Assembly: GCF_047495875.1 (NCBI RefSeq)
Contig: NC_092464.1
Span: 3,878,737 to 3,942,736 of the forward strand
Source: Pithys albifrons albifrons
Lineage: Eukaryota; Chordata; Aves; Passeriformes; Thamnophilidae
DNA length: 64,000 nucleotides
Direction: 5' to 3'
Shown here: one piece after another, positions 38,187-49,189 of the stretch
How the letters are laid out: every line of letters begins with the position of its first letter
How positions within the stretch are numbered: the first letter of the stretch is position 1
Made by a program: the position numbers and the translations under genes
Notes under the pieces: generated by a model
Database searches by the model: none
Told to the model about the DNA's origin: nothing
The model's input: only the letters and a program-made list of their open reading frames with translations

Positions 38187-38757
38187 AAGTGTGACCAGCT
38201 GGTGGGGGGAGGTGATTCTCCCCCTCAGCCCCACTCTTGTGAGATCCCACCTGCAGTGCTGCCTCCAGCTCTGGGGGAAGCAACACAAGAAGAACATGGA
38301 GCTGCTGGAGCAGGTCCAGAGGAGGTCATGGAGATGCTCAAGGTGCAGGAGTAAATATACTATGAAGATGGGCCCAGAAAGTCAGGGTTGTTCAGCCAGG
38401 AAATGAGAAGGCACCAGGGAGACCTGAGAGTCTCTTCCAGAGCCTAAAGGGGCTCCAAGAGAACTGGAGAGGGACTTTGGACAAGGGCATGCAGTGATAG
38501 CACAAGAGGAAATGGCTTTAAACTTAAAGAGAGTAGGTTTAGGTTAGAAATTAGTAAAAAATTCTTTAATTTGAGGGAGGTAAGGCCCTGGCACAGGTTG
38601 CCCAGAGAAGCTGTGGCTGCCCCATCCCTGGAAGTTTACCAGGCTAGGCTGGACAGGGCTTGGAGCAACCTGGGCTGATGGAAGGTGTTCCTGCCCACGG
38701 CAGGGGACTGGAAAGGAATAAAGTCCCTTCCAACTCAAACCACTCTATGGTTTTATA
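38187..38757 (+). mobile_element. CR1 LINE, 3' part, diverged
   Basis: Begins in the ORF2 C-terminal region (gtgagatcccacctgcagtg, then ctgctggagcaggtccagag), passes gagagggactttggacaagg and gcacaggttgcccagagaag, and ends caactcaaaccactctatgg. Many indels break the ORF2 tail frame. The left boundary is uncertain because 38060-38190 is only weakly CR1-like. Confidence 0.85.
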
Positions 38758-39517
38758 ATCTTTGCCTCTAATTTTTTCCTAGGTGCATTTCTACAACACA
38801 GTTGCCCTTGGGTTGCTCTGTGCCTTTGTTACTCATGGTTTGAAACCCCTCAGAATGTGCTACAACCTCTGTGGCTTCTGCTCAGATGAGAATGAGTCTC
38901 CTATTGATTGCATCCAGCAGGGTGGGCACTCAAGCATCACAATAGGTAAAGCTCTTATCGGGTACTAGAACACACTGTACTGTCTGTTAATGCACTTCCA
39001 AACACTTGCAGAGTTGGCTCATTCCCTTGAACTATAATAGGAAAGCAGAGGAATCAATACATTTGACATATTTTCCATTACCACAGTGAGGTCAAAGTAA
39101 TTGTTCCTGAATTCCTGTGCTGTCAGGCTGCTGCAGCAGCAAAAGGTGTTGAATAAACATGGGAGGCCTTCAGCTCAGGGAAATGGTCTCCTCCAGAGGG
39201 CAAAAGTTATTGGCTAAAAATGAGCTGACCAGGAAAACAGGAGGTGTAACCCCAACTTTGGGTGATCTGTCACAGAAATTCCATTCCCAATTTACGTTGT
39301 TCATGTTTGGCTTGAGTGTCTGCATCGTATTTGAGTGCTCCTGAAGCCAAGATTTTTTGGCTTGAGAAAAGTTAATTACCCATCAACTCTTCTCCTTTTT
39401 CAAGGTGGAAGGAAGAAACCCAGTAATATTTAGGCTATGGAGCACAATTCCTATCAATTTATTTCAACTCTTGCTCTCAATATCTCTCAGGGCAGTTTTC
39501 TTTCTAAGTGTTTTGTC
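38758..39517. other. single-copy sequence, no gene seen
   Basis: No recognised features. Confidence 0.5.
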
Positions 39518-40262
39518 ACGAGGGGCCCAGAACTGACCCCAGGATTTGAGGTGTGGCCTCACCAGTGCCCAGCACAGAGGGACAATTACTGTCCTAGACC
39601 TGTGGCCACACTATTTCTGACACAAGCCAGGATGGCATTGGCCTTTATGGCCACCTGGACACACCTGGGCTTATGGTTAACTCCAGTCCTTTCTCACTGG
39701 GCAGCTTTCCAGTCACTCATTCCAAAGGCTGTTGCTGTGACCCAGCTGCAGGACCTGACAGTTGGTCTTGTTGAAGCTCATAAAACTGGGCTCTGCCTGT
39801 CCAGACTGTCCAGATCCCTCTGCAGATCCTTCCTACCCTCCATGAGTTTATCACTCCCACCCACTTTGGTGTTGCCTTCAAATTTACTGAGTCCAGATCA
39901 TTGACAAAGAAATTAAATAGAACCAACCTCAACAGTGATCCCTGGGGGGCACCACTTATAACCAGCCACCAACTAGATTTAATTCCACTCCCCACCACTC
40001 TTTAGGGCTGGTTATCCATTATAACCACCAACCTCTGCCTTTTCCTCATCCTTTGTCACTTTGCTTCCCACCACATCCAATAATGGATGGAGATCTTTCT
40101 TAGCCCTCCTTTTGTTGCTCATGTATTTATAAAAACATCCTTTGTAGCCTCATTAAGTTCTACCTGGGCTTTGTCCCTTCTAATTTTCACCCTGGACAAC
40201 CTCATGACATCCTTGTATTCCTCATAAGTTACCTGCCCCTTGTCCCTAAGGTCATAAACTCT
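39518..40262 (-). mobile_element. CR1 LINE with internal deletion of the reverse transcriptase core
   Basis: Minus orientation. The right part (about 40012-40262) encodes the ORF2 linker between endonuclease and reverse transcriptase, readable as FYKYMSNKRRAKKDLHPLL. The left part (39717-39998) starts at the reverse transcriptase GAPQGS motif and [10 protein letters not shown], then decays. The fingers/palm segment that should lie between is missing at about 40010, and the 3' untranslated end is missing at the left. Frameshifts and substitutions show an old copy. Confidence 0.82.
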
Positions 40263-40969
40263 CCTTTTTTTTTTCCTGAGTGCCTCTCAAAACTTTCTGT
40301 TCAGCCAGGCTGCTTGTCTTATTTTTACTTTTTTTTTTTTCTTCTTTTTTTTTTTTTTAAATTCTACCTTTTCCTTGATTTGAATCTTGTGAGTGACAGG
40401 CACTGACCTTGTTTTTTGTGCTGTTTCTCCTGTGCCCTGTTGGCACCACTGGAAAGATACTGGACAAAATTTGTCCACCAGAATCACAGAAATGAACCTT
40501 TAAATTTGCTTTCCTCAAAGACAACAGAGATTCTGGAGGCTTAGAATTAAAACATGTATTTGTGTGTTTGGGATGAGTTTCTTGAGGGTCCCACGTGGCT
40601 GAGGCAAAGGAGACTCTCGACACAGGGATCTCATCAGACTGAAAGGGATTGTTTGTAGCTGAGGAGGGAAAAGCAGCTCTCTTTTCTTTCTAGGTATTAT
40701 GAAATATCCTGCTGTGATTGCCATGTCTTTTATCTTAGACTGCCTTAGCCTAGTTCTGAAAAATATGAGGTTTCCACAGGTACCTGATCATGGATCTGAA
40801 TTTGTGATGGTGCCCAAAATACGACAAGAGGAAGAATTAGGTGAGTATAACAAAGGACAGTATAAATAAAAATAAAAGGTGAATTTAAAGTTATTTATAT
40901 GGCTAATTCTTAGTGAGGGGCAGAAGGGGCTCACTTCCCAGTAGAAATGCTGGCTACTGGAAATAACAG
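40263..40969. other. single-copy sequence with T-runs; contains an exon candidate
   Basis: T-rich runs at 40265-40275 and 40327-40359. The candidate exon 40780-40840 is described separately. Confidence 0.45.
40780..40840 (+). other. candidate internal exon of unknown gene
   Basis: A 61-bp stretch is bounded by tttccacag (acceptor-like, weak polypyrimidine tract) and by gtgagt (consensus donor) at 40841. One frame is open: VPDHGSEFVMVPKIRQEEEL, ending with one base over (phase 1). That phase would fit the candidate exon at 50551, whose first two bases complete a glutamate codon. No family is recognised and the spacing of nearly 10 kb is unsupported by other evidence. Confidence 0.22.
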
Positions 40970-41105
40970 ATTACTGGGAATAGCAGAATACTGGGAATAG
41001 CAGAATACTGGGAATAGCAGAATACTGGGAATAGCAGAATACTGGGAATAGCAGAATACTGGGAATAGCAGAATACTGGGAATATCATATTGCTGGGAAT
41101 AGCAG
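40970..41105. repeat. 17-bp minisatellite, about eight copies
   Basis: actgggaatagcagaat repeats in direct succession; flanking copies at both ends are diverged (ggaaataacagatt; gggaatatcatattgct). Confidence 0.95.
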
Positions 41106-41949
41106 CTTGCTGGGATGCTCCTGTCCTGCTCTCCTGCTGGATGTGCCCTGTGCAGGTGTCCTGGGCTTGTATTACAGGTCAGAACCCTTCAGGGTACATT
41201 TTATTAGACCTTTATTAGGTTTGATACTGTGGCTTATCTTGCAAGCAGAGTATCTGCTGCTTTTTAATGGAAGTTATGCTGTTTGCAAGGATATTCAGGC
41301 ACAGCCATTCCAGCACTACATTCCAACACCCCTGAATTATGTCCTGCCTCCTTAAAATTGCCCAGGTAATGAAGAATGAACACAAATCACTGCTCCGGGC
41401 AAGAGAGCAAAACAGCTTCCTCTGAAAGACTTCAGAGCAGGTGGCTTGAATTGCTTTTTTTTCTTGCACTCACCTTCTTGTCCTGATTTTGGGAAGGAAT
41501 TGAGGAAAAATCAAGCAGAATCAACATGGTAAATAAATAATGCCTTGTCTTTATATAGCTTCTCCTATACAACAGTTGCACAGAGTTCTTGTGATGCTGC
41601 TTTTTCAGGCATTTTGCACCTTATGTAACAGAGCTGTCCCAGTGCTGACTTTGGAATTGATTGGGTTTGGCCTCCAAATCCTCTCCCAACGGTGTTCCCA
41701 GCCCCTCAGCTGCTTCTCCCAGTGAGCTGGAGTGGAGTTTGGGGCTCTAATTTAAAAGAGTTAAAACTGAAGTCCTGTGTCTTACAGGTGAGTTTGAGAG
41801 AGACACCTTAACAACAGAAATGAAAGAGAAAAGAGACCAAAAAAACCCCCAGTTTTGTGAAATTTTCTAACACTGTTTGCAAAGCGTTGTTTGCACAGCA
41901 GGGCCACAAACAGCATAAAGTGCTAAAGCCACTTTGTTCCAGGACAAAT
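41106..41949. other. single-copy sequence, no gene seen
   Basis: No recognised features. Confidence 0.5.
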
Positions 41950-42380
41950 TGTCTGGTAATTATAGAAACAAGTGTCATACATTAAACTAGACATTTCAAT
42001 AGGATCAAATGGTAAAGATCCAAGATTTTGGAGAGTTGAAGCCAAGGATTTACAAGTCTGACAGGTCATGTCACTGAACAAAGAAAAGGGAGAAGTCCAG
42101 CAGTGATGAAGATGCTTCAAGACCACCCAAGGGATGAAGTCAGGAGATCACCACCCAAATTCCAAGCCAAAAGGAAAGCTCCACCCAAGATTTCACCCAG
42201 TCATTAATATGGAAATTACAGGGTGTTAACTATGAACTTAAGGCTATAAATGGCTTATTTTACACAAATGAGTTAGGCAAGTTTTTGCTTAACTGGCTGT
42301 GCCTCCAACATTGTCAATAAATACCTTGCTGATATTAGAATAAAAACTTTCTCTTAGCAGTTATTTTTGTGGTGTTTTCA
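41950..42380 (+). mobile_element. possible solo LTR (unassigned)
   Basis: The order of signals is LTR-like: TATA-type ctataaatgg near 42244, then an AATAAA (caataaatac near 42318), then a second aataaa in agaataaaaact, then a T/G-rich end finishing tggtgttttca. The assumed start tgtctggtaattat and end give TG...CA termini, but no target-site duplication was found and no second copy lies in this window. Boundaries are uncertain. Confidence 0.4.
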
Positions 42381-44782
42381 CTTATCAAGAAAGATGTTGG
42401 AATGATTGACTTCTCCCCCCTTCTGCTGCTTTCTGACCACACCAGCAATTGGATTTGTGGGAAATATCCCGTGCAATAGGAAGGAAGGGAAATTAAATTC
42501 ACAGCTTTGTGTAGGTTTGGGTTGCTCTTTCTTACTTAGGGGGTTGGGTTGATAACACAAATGGCTGAAATTAGTTGTCCAACATATCAAGTCACCTCAG
42601 ACATACTTTATTGCTGAAGGAGAAAATAAGGAACCTCTAAAATATAACATATATTATATAAAAAGGAGTGAAAACCCTTCTGGAGATGACTTGTTCAGTG
42701 TCTATTGCATCTAGAAAGTGAAACATTCTCAAGCTTAATTCTGTAGAAAACAGCTTATCTTCTGAATAAAAGTTGTGAGGTTTAGATATAAAGACATTTC
42801 TCACCTCAAGTTTGATTCAAAAGGTGGCATCTTCCTACTCCTTGTTTGGGAAAAGTTAAAAAAGTTGCTCATATCAATCTGATTTTTAGTTGATAATTTT
42901 ACTGTTGTGCTTCAACTTCTTTTTTTAATAAAATAGCTCAGTTTAGTTCTTAATATAACACAGACCATAATTCATCCAGAAAGCTGCAAAGTGAGAGATC
43001 TTCTTTTACTGCTTTATATTTTCACGTTTCAAGGTGCTTTTTTCACTTGCCCCAGGAAAGAACCTTGTTCATCTGAAACCAGAGTAGCTTCTGCCTGATT
43101 ATCCCAAGCTACTTAAATAGTAGTTCTTATTATACTGCAAAATATTGCATGCATTAATTCATTTTTTATTCTTATTTTTCCAAGCTCAGGTAATCTTCTG
43201 TATTTATTGACATGCTATAAATCATTCTGTCCTGCATCCTCGTATATCAAAAAAATCATATTGGGTGACAACAAACCCATTTAACTCAAGGACATTTTTA
43301 CTGGTTTTCTTCACAAATGCTATTTGAAAATATATAATTATGAAAGAAATTTATCCTAAAGAATAAAGAATTCTGCAAGGTCATTTCAAGAAATAATTCA
43401 AGTTAATTTTTTTTTTTACTTACAAGGCTGTGAGGGACCATTTTTATCATAAAATGTGAACACTGAGCCCAAACTGGAGTGCTTTGTGTAGTCATTTGTG
43501 GGGTGAGCACAATGAGCCTCCTCTTTCTTGTGAAAACAAGAGATTTAGAGCACAAAACCCCTTGTGAGCTGGCACAGACTAATTAGGAAGTCAATTATAA
43601 GTAACATGAGCCATAGAATATTATTTGTTTTAAAGACCAGCTAAAGATCTCTGGCCTTATTTATTATTTCCTTCTGTACTTACAGTCTGTCAATCCTTCT
43701 ATCACATCCAGTTGTGAGTTATTTGGTATGTTATTGCAAGGCACATAAATCTCACCAAATTTTAGTTGCTTTTCCTCTAAATTTATCACCTTCAACTCAA
43801 TCTTTGTGGGGTTTGGCACTTGTAACTTTGCAGGTGTTTTGGATATTTGTTGTATGTTCAACAAACCCGCCCCTGTTGGGATTCATGGACTAAAGACACG
43901 AATTTGTGTGACAGGGAATGGTGGAACAGCTGATTTGTTGCAGGGAGACCACAAAGAGAAGCAAATCCAACTTCAGTGTCCCACAGTGACCACAGCCCTG
44001 GCCTGAGGCTTTTCCCAGCATCATGAAGAGCATCTCATCTAATCCACATCACAAGTGTGGCAGAAGGAAATTGTTGGCAACAAGAGTGGGAGAGGCTTTG
44101 CCTTCACAGCTTTGGGTTTCTCAGGGAGGGCCAACTCTTCCTCAACAGCTCTGCCCAGTAAAATGACTGCCAGAAGAGACATTTCTCTCTTCCTCTAGTT
44201 ACAGAGATGCTCCCTCAGCATTGTTATGTCTTAAAAACCTAAAAATGTGTTCACCATCCCTCAGAAGTTCCCTGCTCTGATCCCCTCCATAACCACACTC
44301 CTGGCTCTCAGGTCCCAGTCAGGGGAAGAAAAATCTTATTTGTTCACACACTTTGGAGTTTTGAAAAGCTTTTACTGCTGTGGGAGAAGTCCAAGAGACA
44401 TTCCATTCAGCTGCTCTGACCTGCTTGCCATGGAATACCTCAGTCTAATTCATGTGGTACACACCATGTGTGTGGAGCTGGATTACAACATTAATAATTT
44501 TGGGGACTGCCTTATCAGTTCCTCCCAGCCAGGATTCAAACTTCCCCTCTCTGCCTTCCTTTGTTGCATGTAAAAGTCCATTTTATTCCCTTTTTAGTGT
44601 AAAGACGATAAAGTGATTCAGAACTGGGCAGTGCTTGTTGGGGCTCTCAAACAGCCCTGCAGAGAGGCTGATAAACAGGGAGAAAATCATGGGTTTGGTT
44701 GGTGGTTTTGTCTGTTAGTCATAGTTTTAATGAGGAGAATGCAGTTACCTGGGAACAATCATGGTTCAGAGTGGGAAACTGG
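42381..44782. other. 2.4-kb single-copy stretch, no gene seen
   Basis: On the minus strand, a protein-like frame (43664-43864, with KFGEIYVPCNNIPNNSQLDV) is followed by a consensus donor (gtaagtac near 43683), but no good acceptor precedes it. Not called as a gene. Confidence 0.4.
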
Positions 44783-44995
44783 AGTTAGATATTAGGAAGA
44801 AATTCTTCCATGTGAGGGTGGGCAGGCCCTGGCACAGGTTGCCCAGAAAAGCTGTGGCTGCTCCATCCCTGGAAGTGTCCAAGGCCAGGTTGGACAGGGC
44901 TTGGAGCAACCTGGGCTATGGAAGGTGTCCCTGGCCATGGCAGGGGGTGGGACTGGATGGTCTTTAAGGTCTCCTCCAACCCAAACCATTCCATG
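44783..44995 (+). mobile_element. CR1 LINE, 3' end fragment
   Basis: agttagatattaggaagaaa, then ggccctggcacaggttgccc, ggccatggcagggggtggga, ending ccaacccaaaccattccatg. 5'-truncated. Confidence 0.92.
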
Positions 44996-45065
44996 CTTCT
45001 CTGGTTGTGTGGTTCATCTCCCCAATCTGGCATTTGAGAGTGTTGACACCACCCATTGTGTGGCA

Positions 45066-45434
45066 CACTCATGTGAAGGTCAAATAACACTACACGATCC
45101 CAGTATGGGGAACAAAACTGGAATACTTTATGGAACACTTGACCACTTTTTAAGGTTTCAGGGAGACATCTGCTAATAGGTAGGAAGGGTTATGGTAATT
45201 TCAGGAATTTATGGAGGGAAGACAGCAGGGGATTACAACACAATCTGATAACATTCATTCTAGACTCTTTACTTGTGTTAAGGCAGGAGACAGTTTATCT
45301 TCAAGTTGAGCATTGCCAAGCCTCCTCTGTTCTTGCTGATGGACTTTCTCTCAGCCTTTGTTGACTAAAGCTTGTTGTTTAAGATTTCTAGCTCTTTTTG
45401 CTGTAAGCTGGATTTCAGATTCCTACACACTCAT
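45066..45434 (-). mobile_element. solo LTR of the same ERVK-like family as the provirus at 14.3 kb
   Basis: LTR 45074-45427, homologous along its whole length to the 354-bp LTRs of the young provirus but with many substitutions and small indels (for example gacatctgctaat for gacacatggtaat). The polyadenylation signal is changed (tttatgga replaces tttattga). cactcat flanks both sides (45066-45072 and 45428-45434), allowing for one extra base at 45073. No internal sequence remains. It is an older insertion reduced to a solo LTR. Confidence 0.88.
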
Positions 45435-47358
45435 ACCTTCAGATGTTCCTGATTGTTCCATCCCTTCCCCCACCACTCCTCTTTTCCTTTCCAGATCCAT
45501 TTAACTCCCTGGCTTGGGATGTGTGAGGGAAAAGGGAGGGAGAAAAAGGAGAAATGTTGAGAAAGGACTTGGAAAGGCTGTAAGGTGCAGGTCATGTGCT
45601 TTGAATCCAAAATAAAAGGTGAGAGAAAGGAGCTTGAGCAAAATCAACCCACCCATGTATGTGTTGGGTCATCTCTGGATCATCAAGCCAGAGGGCCAGA
45701 AATGATGCTGCAATGTCTTATTAGAAGTTCTCTGCAAGGGCCATGAATGGTGAGGAAATTAAAAAGCTTTAAGACTTGAAAGGGCAGTGATGAGGGACAC
45801 CAAACATCCCCTTCTGGGTTTAGTGGAGCTGCAGAGCTGGATGGAAAGCAGAGATTCCTCATGGGAGGAAAAGCAACTGGATTTGACAAACATCCCTTGA
45901 AATGGCAGATTAATGGTTGCTCTTCACAGAGTCCATGTGACAAAGCTGAGGACAACCCCAGGAGGGCTTAGACAAGCTTATATTTGACTGTGACAGTCGT
46001 TCCAAACCACCAAGGAGTTGGGCCTGTCCCTGCTGGATGAACATAAACCCACATGCACACTTGAAGCAGCCTGAAAACCAGCATGACTAAACCCATACTG
46101 GGCTGCAAACTGGTTCAAGGTTATCCCAGTTAAACCACAGCACTCAGATTTGAAGCATTAATGCATCCGAAAAATGAGCCAAAAAATAAAAACCCAATAT
46201 ATATTTTGTGTTTAAAAAAGCCTCCCATAGTTTTGGGTGTAGCAAATGCCAAATCAGCCCCTTAAAAGCATTTCCAGGAGGCTGAAGATGGATTTTGCTG
46301 CTGTTCAGATAAAAAAGCTGGAGCAAAAAGAAGCCAAATAATCCTGTAAGAAAACACTGGCAGAAATCAGCAAGCTGAGCTGAACTGCAACATCTCTTCC
46401 TTTTTCTCAAGAATGAACTTAGATTGTAAAATACTCCTGGTTTTATTTGTACTTTGTCCATTGTGTCTGTCTATAAAATACAGGTTGGTTTTTTTTTTAT
46501 TTTGAAAGGGAATGGAAATTTTTGGCATTTTCAGCGGTGTATTTTTCAAACCATTTAAACACCTGCTTTTTCTCTCCCCCAAACTATTATTTATTCCCCC
46601 TTTCAATGAGTTTAATGACATGATATCATACCAAATTCTATTCTGATGCATTAGGTCTCTTTGAATCTCTTGAGTAGGTCAAGATGTTAATAGGGAACCA
46701 CGTCCAGCTACCAAGGCTGGGAAATAGAGAACATTCCTGCTGTTTGCTCCCCACATTGCTTGGTCCATAATTGCTTTCCTTAAATGGGCACAGAGATTGA
46801 AAACTCTGCCAGAAATCCAAGCTTAAAGGTAAATATTTGTGTCAGAGTCCAAGTAAGGAAAACACTTCTAATTTATAGCACCTTTCCGACAAACATTTCA
46901 GAACATCCCCTTGATATCGAGCAAGAGTGTTTGAGGTATTTTTATAGGTCAAGAGTGTCAGTGCAAATTCCCCATCCTAATGTAAGTGGTGAAAAGCCAC
47001 TAGAATGGAAAGAATGTTTTCTGGGTTTGGTTTCTAACTGCTGAAAAAAGAGAAATCAAAATAGAACAGCTCCATTATTGCTTAAGAATATTTTCTCTTT
47101 ATGGTTGTGTGTGTGTATAAAGGGATACGCCAAAAAAAAATTCCTGGAATCAGAATTAACACTTTTTATGGCATCCTTTTGAAATAAAGTTGTTGGAGCT
47201 TCACCAAGATTTATTTAAAATTTATTTCTTAGACTCTTGGATTAGCAGATTACAAGATGGTGAAATCAGATATGACAAAACTTGCTCACGTTCTTCCCTC
47301 AGCCTTATCCCAGAAGTGGCCAAAGATTTTTGCCCTTTCCAGTGCTTGGTGCCAATTG
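45435..47358. other. 1.9-kb single-copy stretch, no gene seen
   Basis: No recognised protein or transposon; a short tgtgtgtgtgt lies near 47106. Confidence 0.5.
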
Positions 47359-48008
47359 TGCCTGGACCAGTTTTATTCAGCTTGTGCCTGGACCAGTTTT
47401 ATTCAAATGGTGCCTGGACCAGTTTTATTCAAATGGTGCCTGGACCAGTTTTATTCAGCTTGTGCCTGGACCAGTTTTATTCAGCTTGTGCCTGGACCAG
47501 TTTTATTCAAATGGTGCCTGGACCAGTTTTATTCAGCTTGTGCCTGGACCAGTTTTATTCAGCTTGTGCCTGGACCAGTTTTATTCAAATGGTGCCTGGA
47601 CCAGTTTTATTCAGCTTGTGCCTGGACCAGTTTTATTCAGCTTGTGCCTGGACCAGTTTTATTCAGCTTGTGCCTGGACCAGTTTTATTCAGCTTGTGCC
47701 TGGACCAGTTTTATTCAGCTTGTGCCTGGACCAGTTTTATTCAGCTTGTGCCTGGACCAGTTTTATTCAGCTTGTGCCTGGACCAGTTTTATTCAGCTTG
47801 TGCCTGGACCAGTTTTATTCAGCTTGTGCCTGGACCAGTTTTATTCAGCTTGTGCCTGGACCAGTTTTATTCAGCTTGTGCCTGGACCAGTTTTATTCAG
47901 CTTGTGCCTGGACCAGTTTTATTCAGCTTGTGCCTGGACCAGTTTTATTCAGCTTGTGCCTGGACCAGTTTTATTCAGCTTGTGCCTGGACCAGTTTTAT
48001 TCAGCTTG
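47359..48008. repeat. 26-bp minisatellite, exactly 25 copies, two variants
   Basis: Each unit is tgcctggaccagttttattc plus either agcttg (variant A) or aaatgg (variant B). Left to right the order is A, B, B, A, A, B, A, A, B, then sixteen A. There are no indels: 650 bp = 25 x 26. Because 26 is not a multiple of three and no stop arises, all three plus frames stay open (frames of 250-277 residues with VPGPVLFSLCLDQFYS), which are artefacts of the array. Confidence 0.97.
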
Positions 48009-48206
48009 ATGCCACTGGCATGAATGTTGTCCATAAAATGCCTTTTCCAAGGAGATCCCTGTTGAGTGTGGAGACTTGAACACGACTGTACAAACAGTAA
48101 CACTGATGGGTGTGCAAGGGCAGAGTGAACTACAAGTAGAATATAAAATGCAACTCAGTCAATCCAAACCAGCCAGAAATTTGGATGATTTAATGCCATC
48201 TGTGTA

Positions 48207-48846
48207 GCCCCTGTGCTGGTTTAAAGGTGAACCAGCAAGGGAAATGAACTCACCACGAGAGAGATTATAAGTCAGACCTAAAATTTAATAATAATATTAC
48301 AATAACAACACTGACACAAAAGGGAAATTGCTTTCAACTCACAAAACCCCAGCAGTATAACCCAGTGTCCTGGGGCACAAACCCAAGGGGGTTTGTTTGC
48401 CCTTGTGCTGAGACCCCTGTGGTTCCCCCAAGTCCAGAGCAAAAGGAAATGAAAAACCTGTTGGTGCAGGCGAGGGCTGTGGTCTGGGCGAGAGCGGGGA
48501 TCTCCTGCTGTCAAGGTCCTGCTGCTGCTGCTCTGGATCCGACAAGAGGTTCCCGAGGTCTTCTTACCCACCCCTTATGTACCCTCAGGGAGCACCCAGT
48601 CCCTCCCCCTGGGCGGGGACTCACACAATGGGTGATTAACTCTGGGAGCCAGGGGGTGTTGAGCTGTTGATGGCCCATTAGCAGCTCCGCCCCCTCAGGC
48701 TGGGTGTGAAGGTGATAATGGTTCCCTGGGCAGCTGCTGCTAATGGTCCATTGACCTTGGGGAATGAATAGAGGGGGTAGAATACACAGCTTTGATCACC
48801 CACACACAGGGTTAGCTGGTCCCTCCTGCTGAACTAGGACAGCCCC
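48207..48846 (-). mobile_element. solo LTR, avian ERVL-type, with 5-bp target-site duplication
   Basis: LTR 48212-48841 (630 bp). Plus-strand text begins tgtgctggtttaaagg and ends gctgaactaggaca, flanked by gcccc on both sides (48207-48211, 48842-48846). It is the reverse-orientation relative of 3294-4012: same termini and block order, but diverged. No internal sequence. The short frames at 48278-48670 are LTR frames. Confidence 0.9.
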
Positions 48847-49189
48847 TAAATTAGCTATACATTGCTATTCTGTGGTGTGAGCTCAGCAGCCAGAGATTTC
48901 CCATCTCTTTAAAAACAGAAGCCAGATTTAAGGAGAGCAGCCTGAAATCTTTAAAAGAGAAAGATTTCTCTCCTCTGCAAAACTTAATCCAAAACAAAAT
49001 GCAGGAAGGCTGAGAGAAATCTTTAGTATTCAGGAATGCACAATGCTAGAGATTGTGTTATTGCACCAGCAATTGGAAGGAGAGTTCCAATCAAACTTGG
49101 CAAGTTAAGGCATTTTCTTGTTGTATTTCATTTGAATTTTTGGGGATTGATCTTACGGGATTTAGATGCAAATGAGGTTTGAAAAGTTG
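48847..49189. other. single-copy sequence, no gene seen
   Basis: No recognised features before the composite satellite. Confidence 0.5.

Noticed and set aside
47359..48008. CRISPR-like regular direct repeats
   Set aside because: Units are head to tail without spacers, and the surrounding sequence is vertebrate; the same holds for the 17-bp and 20-bp arrays.
47190..48079. Three overlapping 250-277 residue ORFs with VPGPVLF repeats
   Set aside because: Artefact of the 26-bp array, which reads the same cycle in all three frames.
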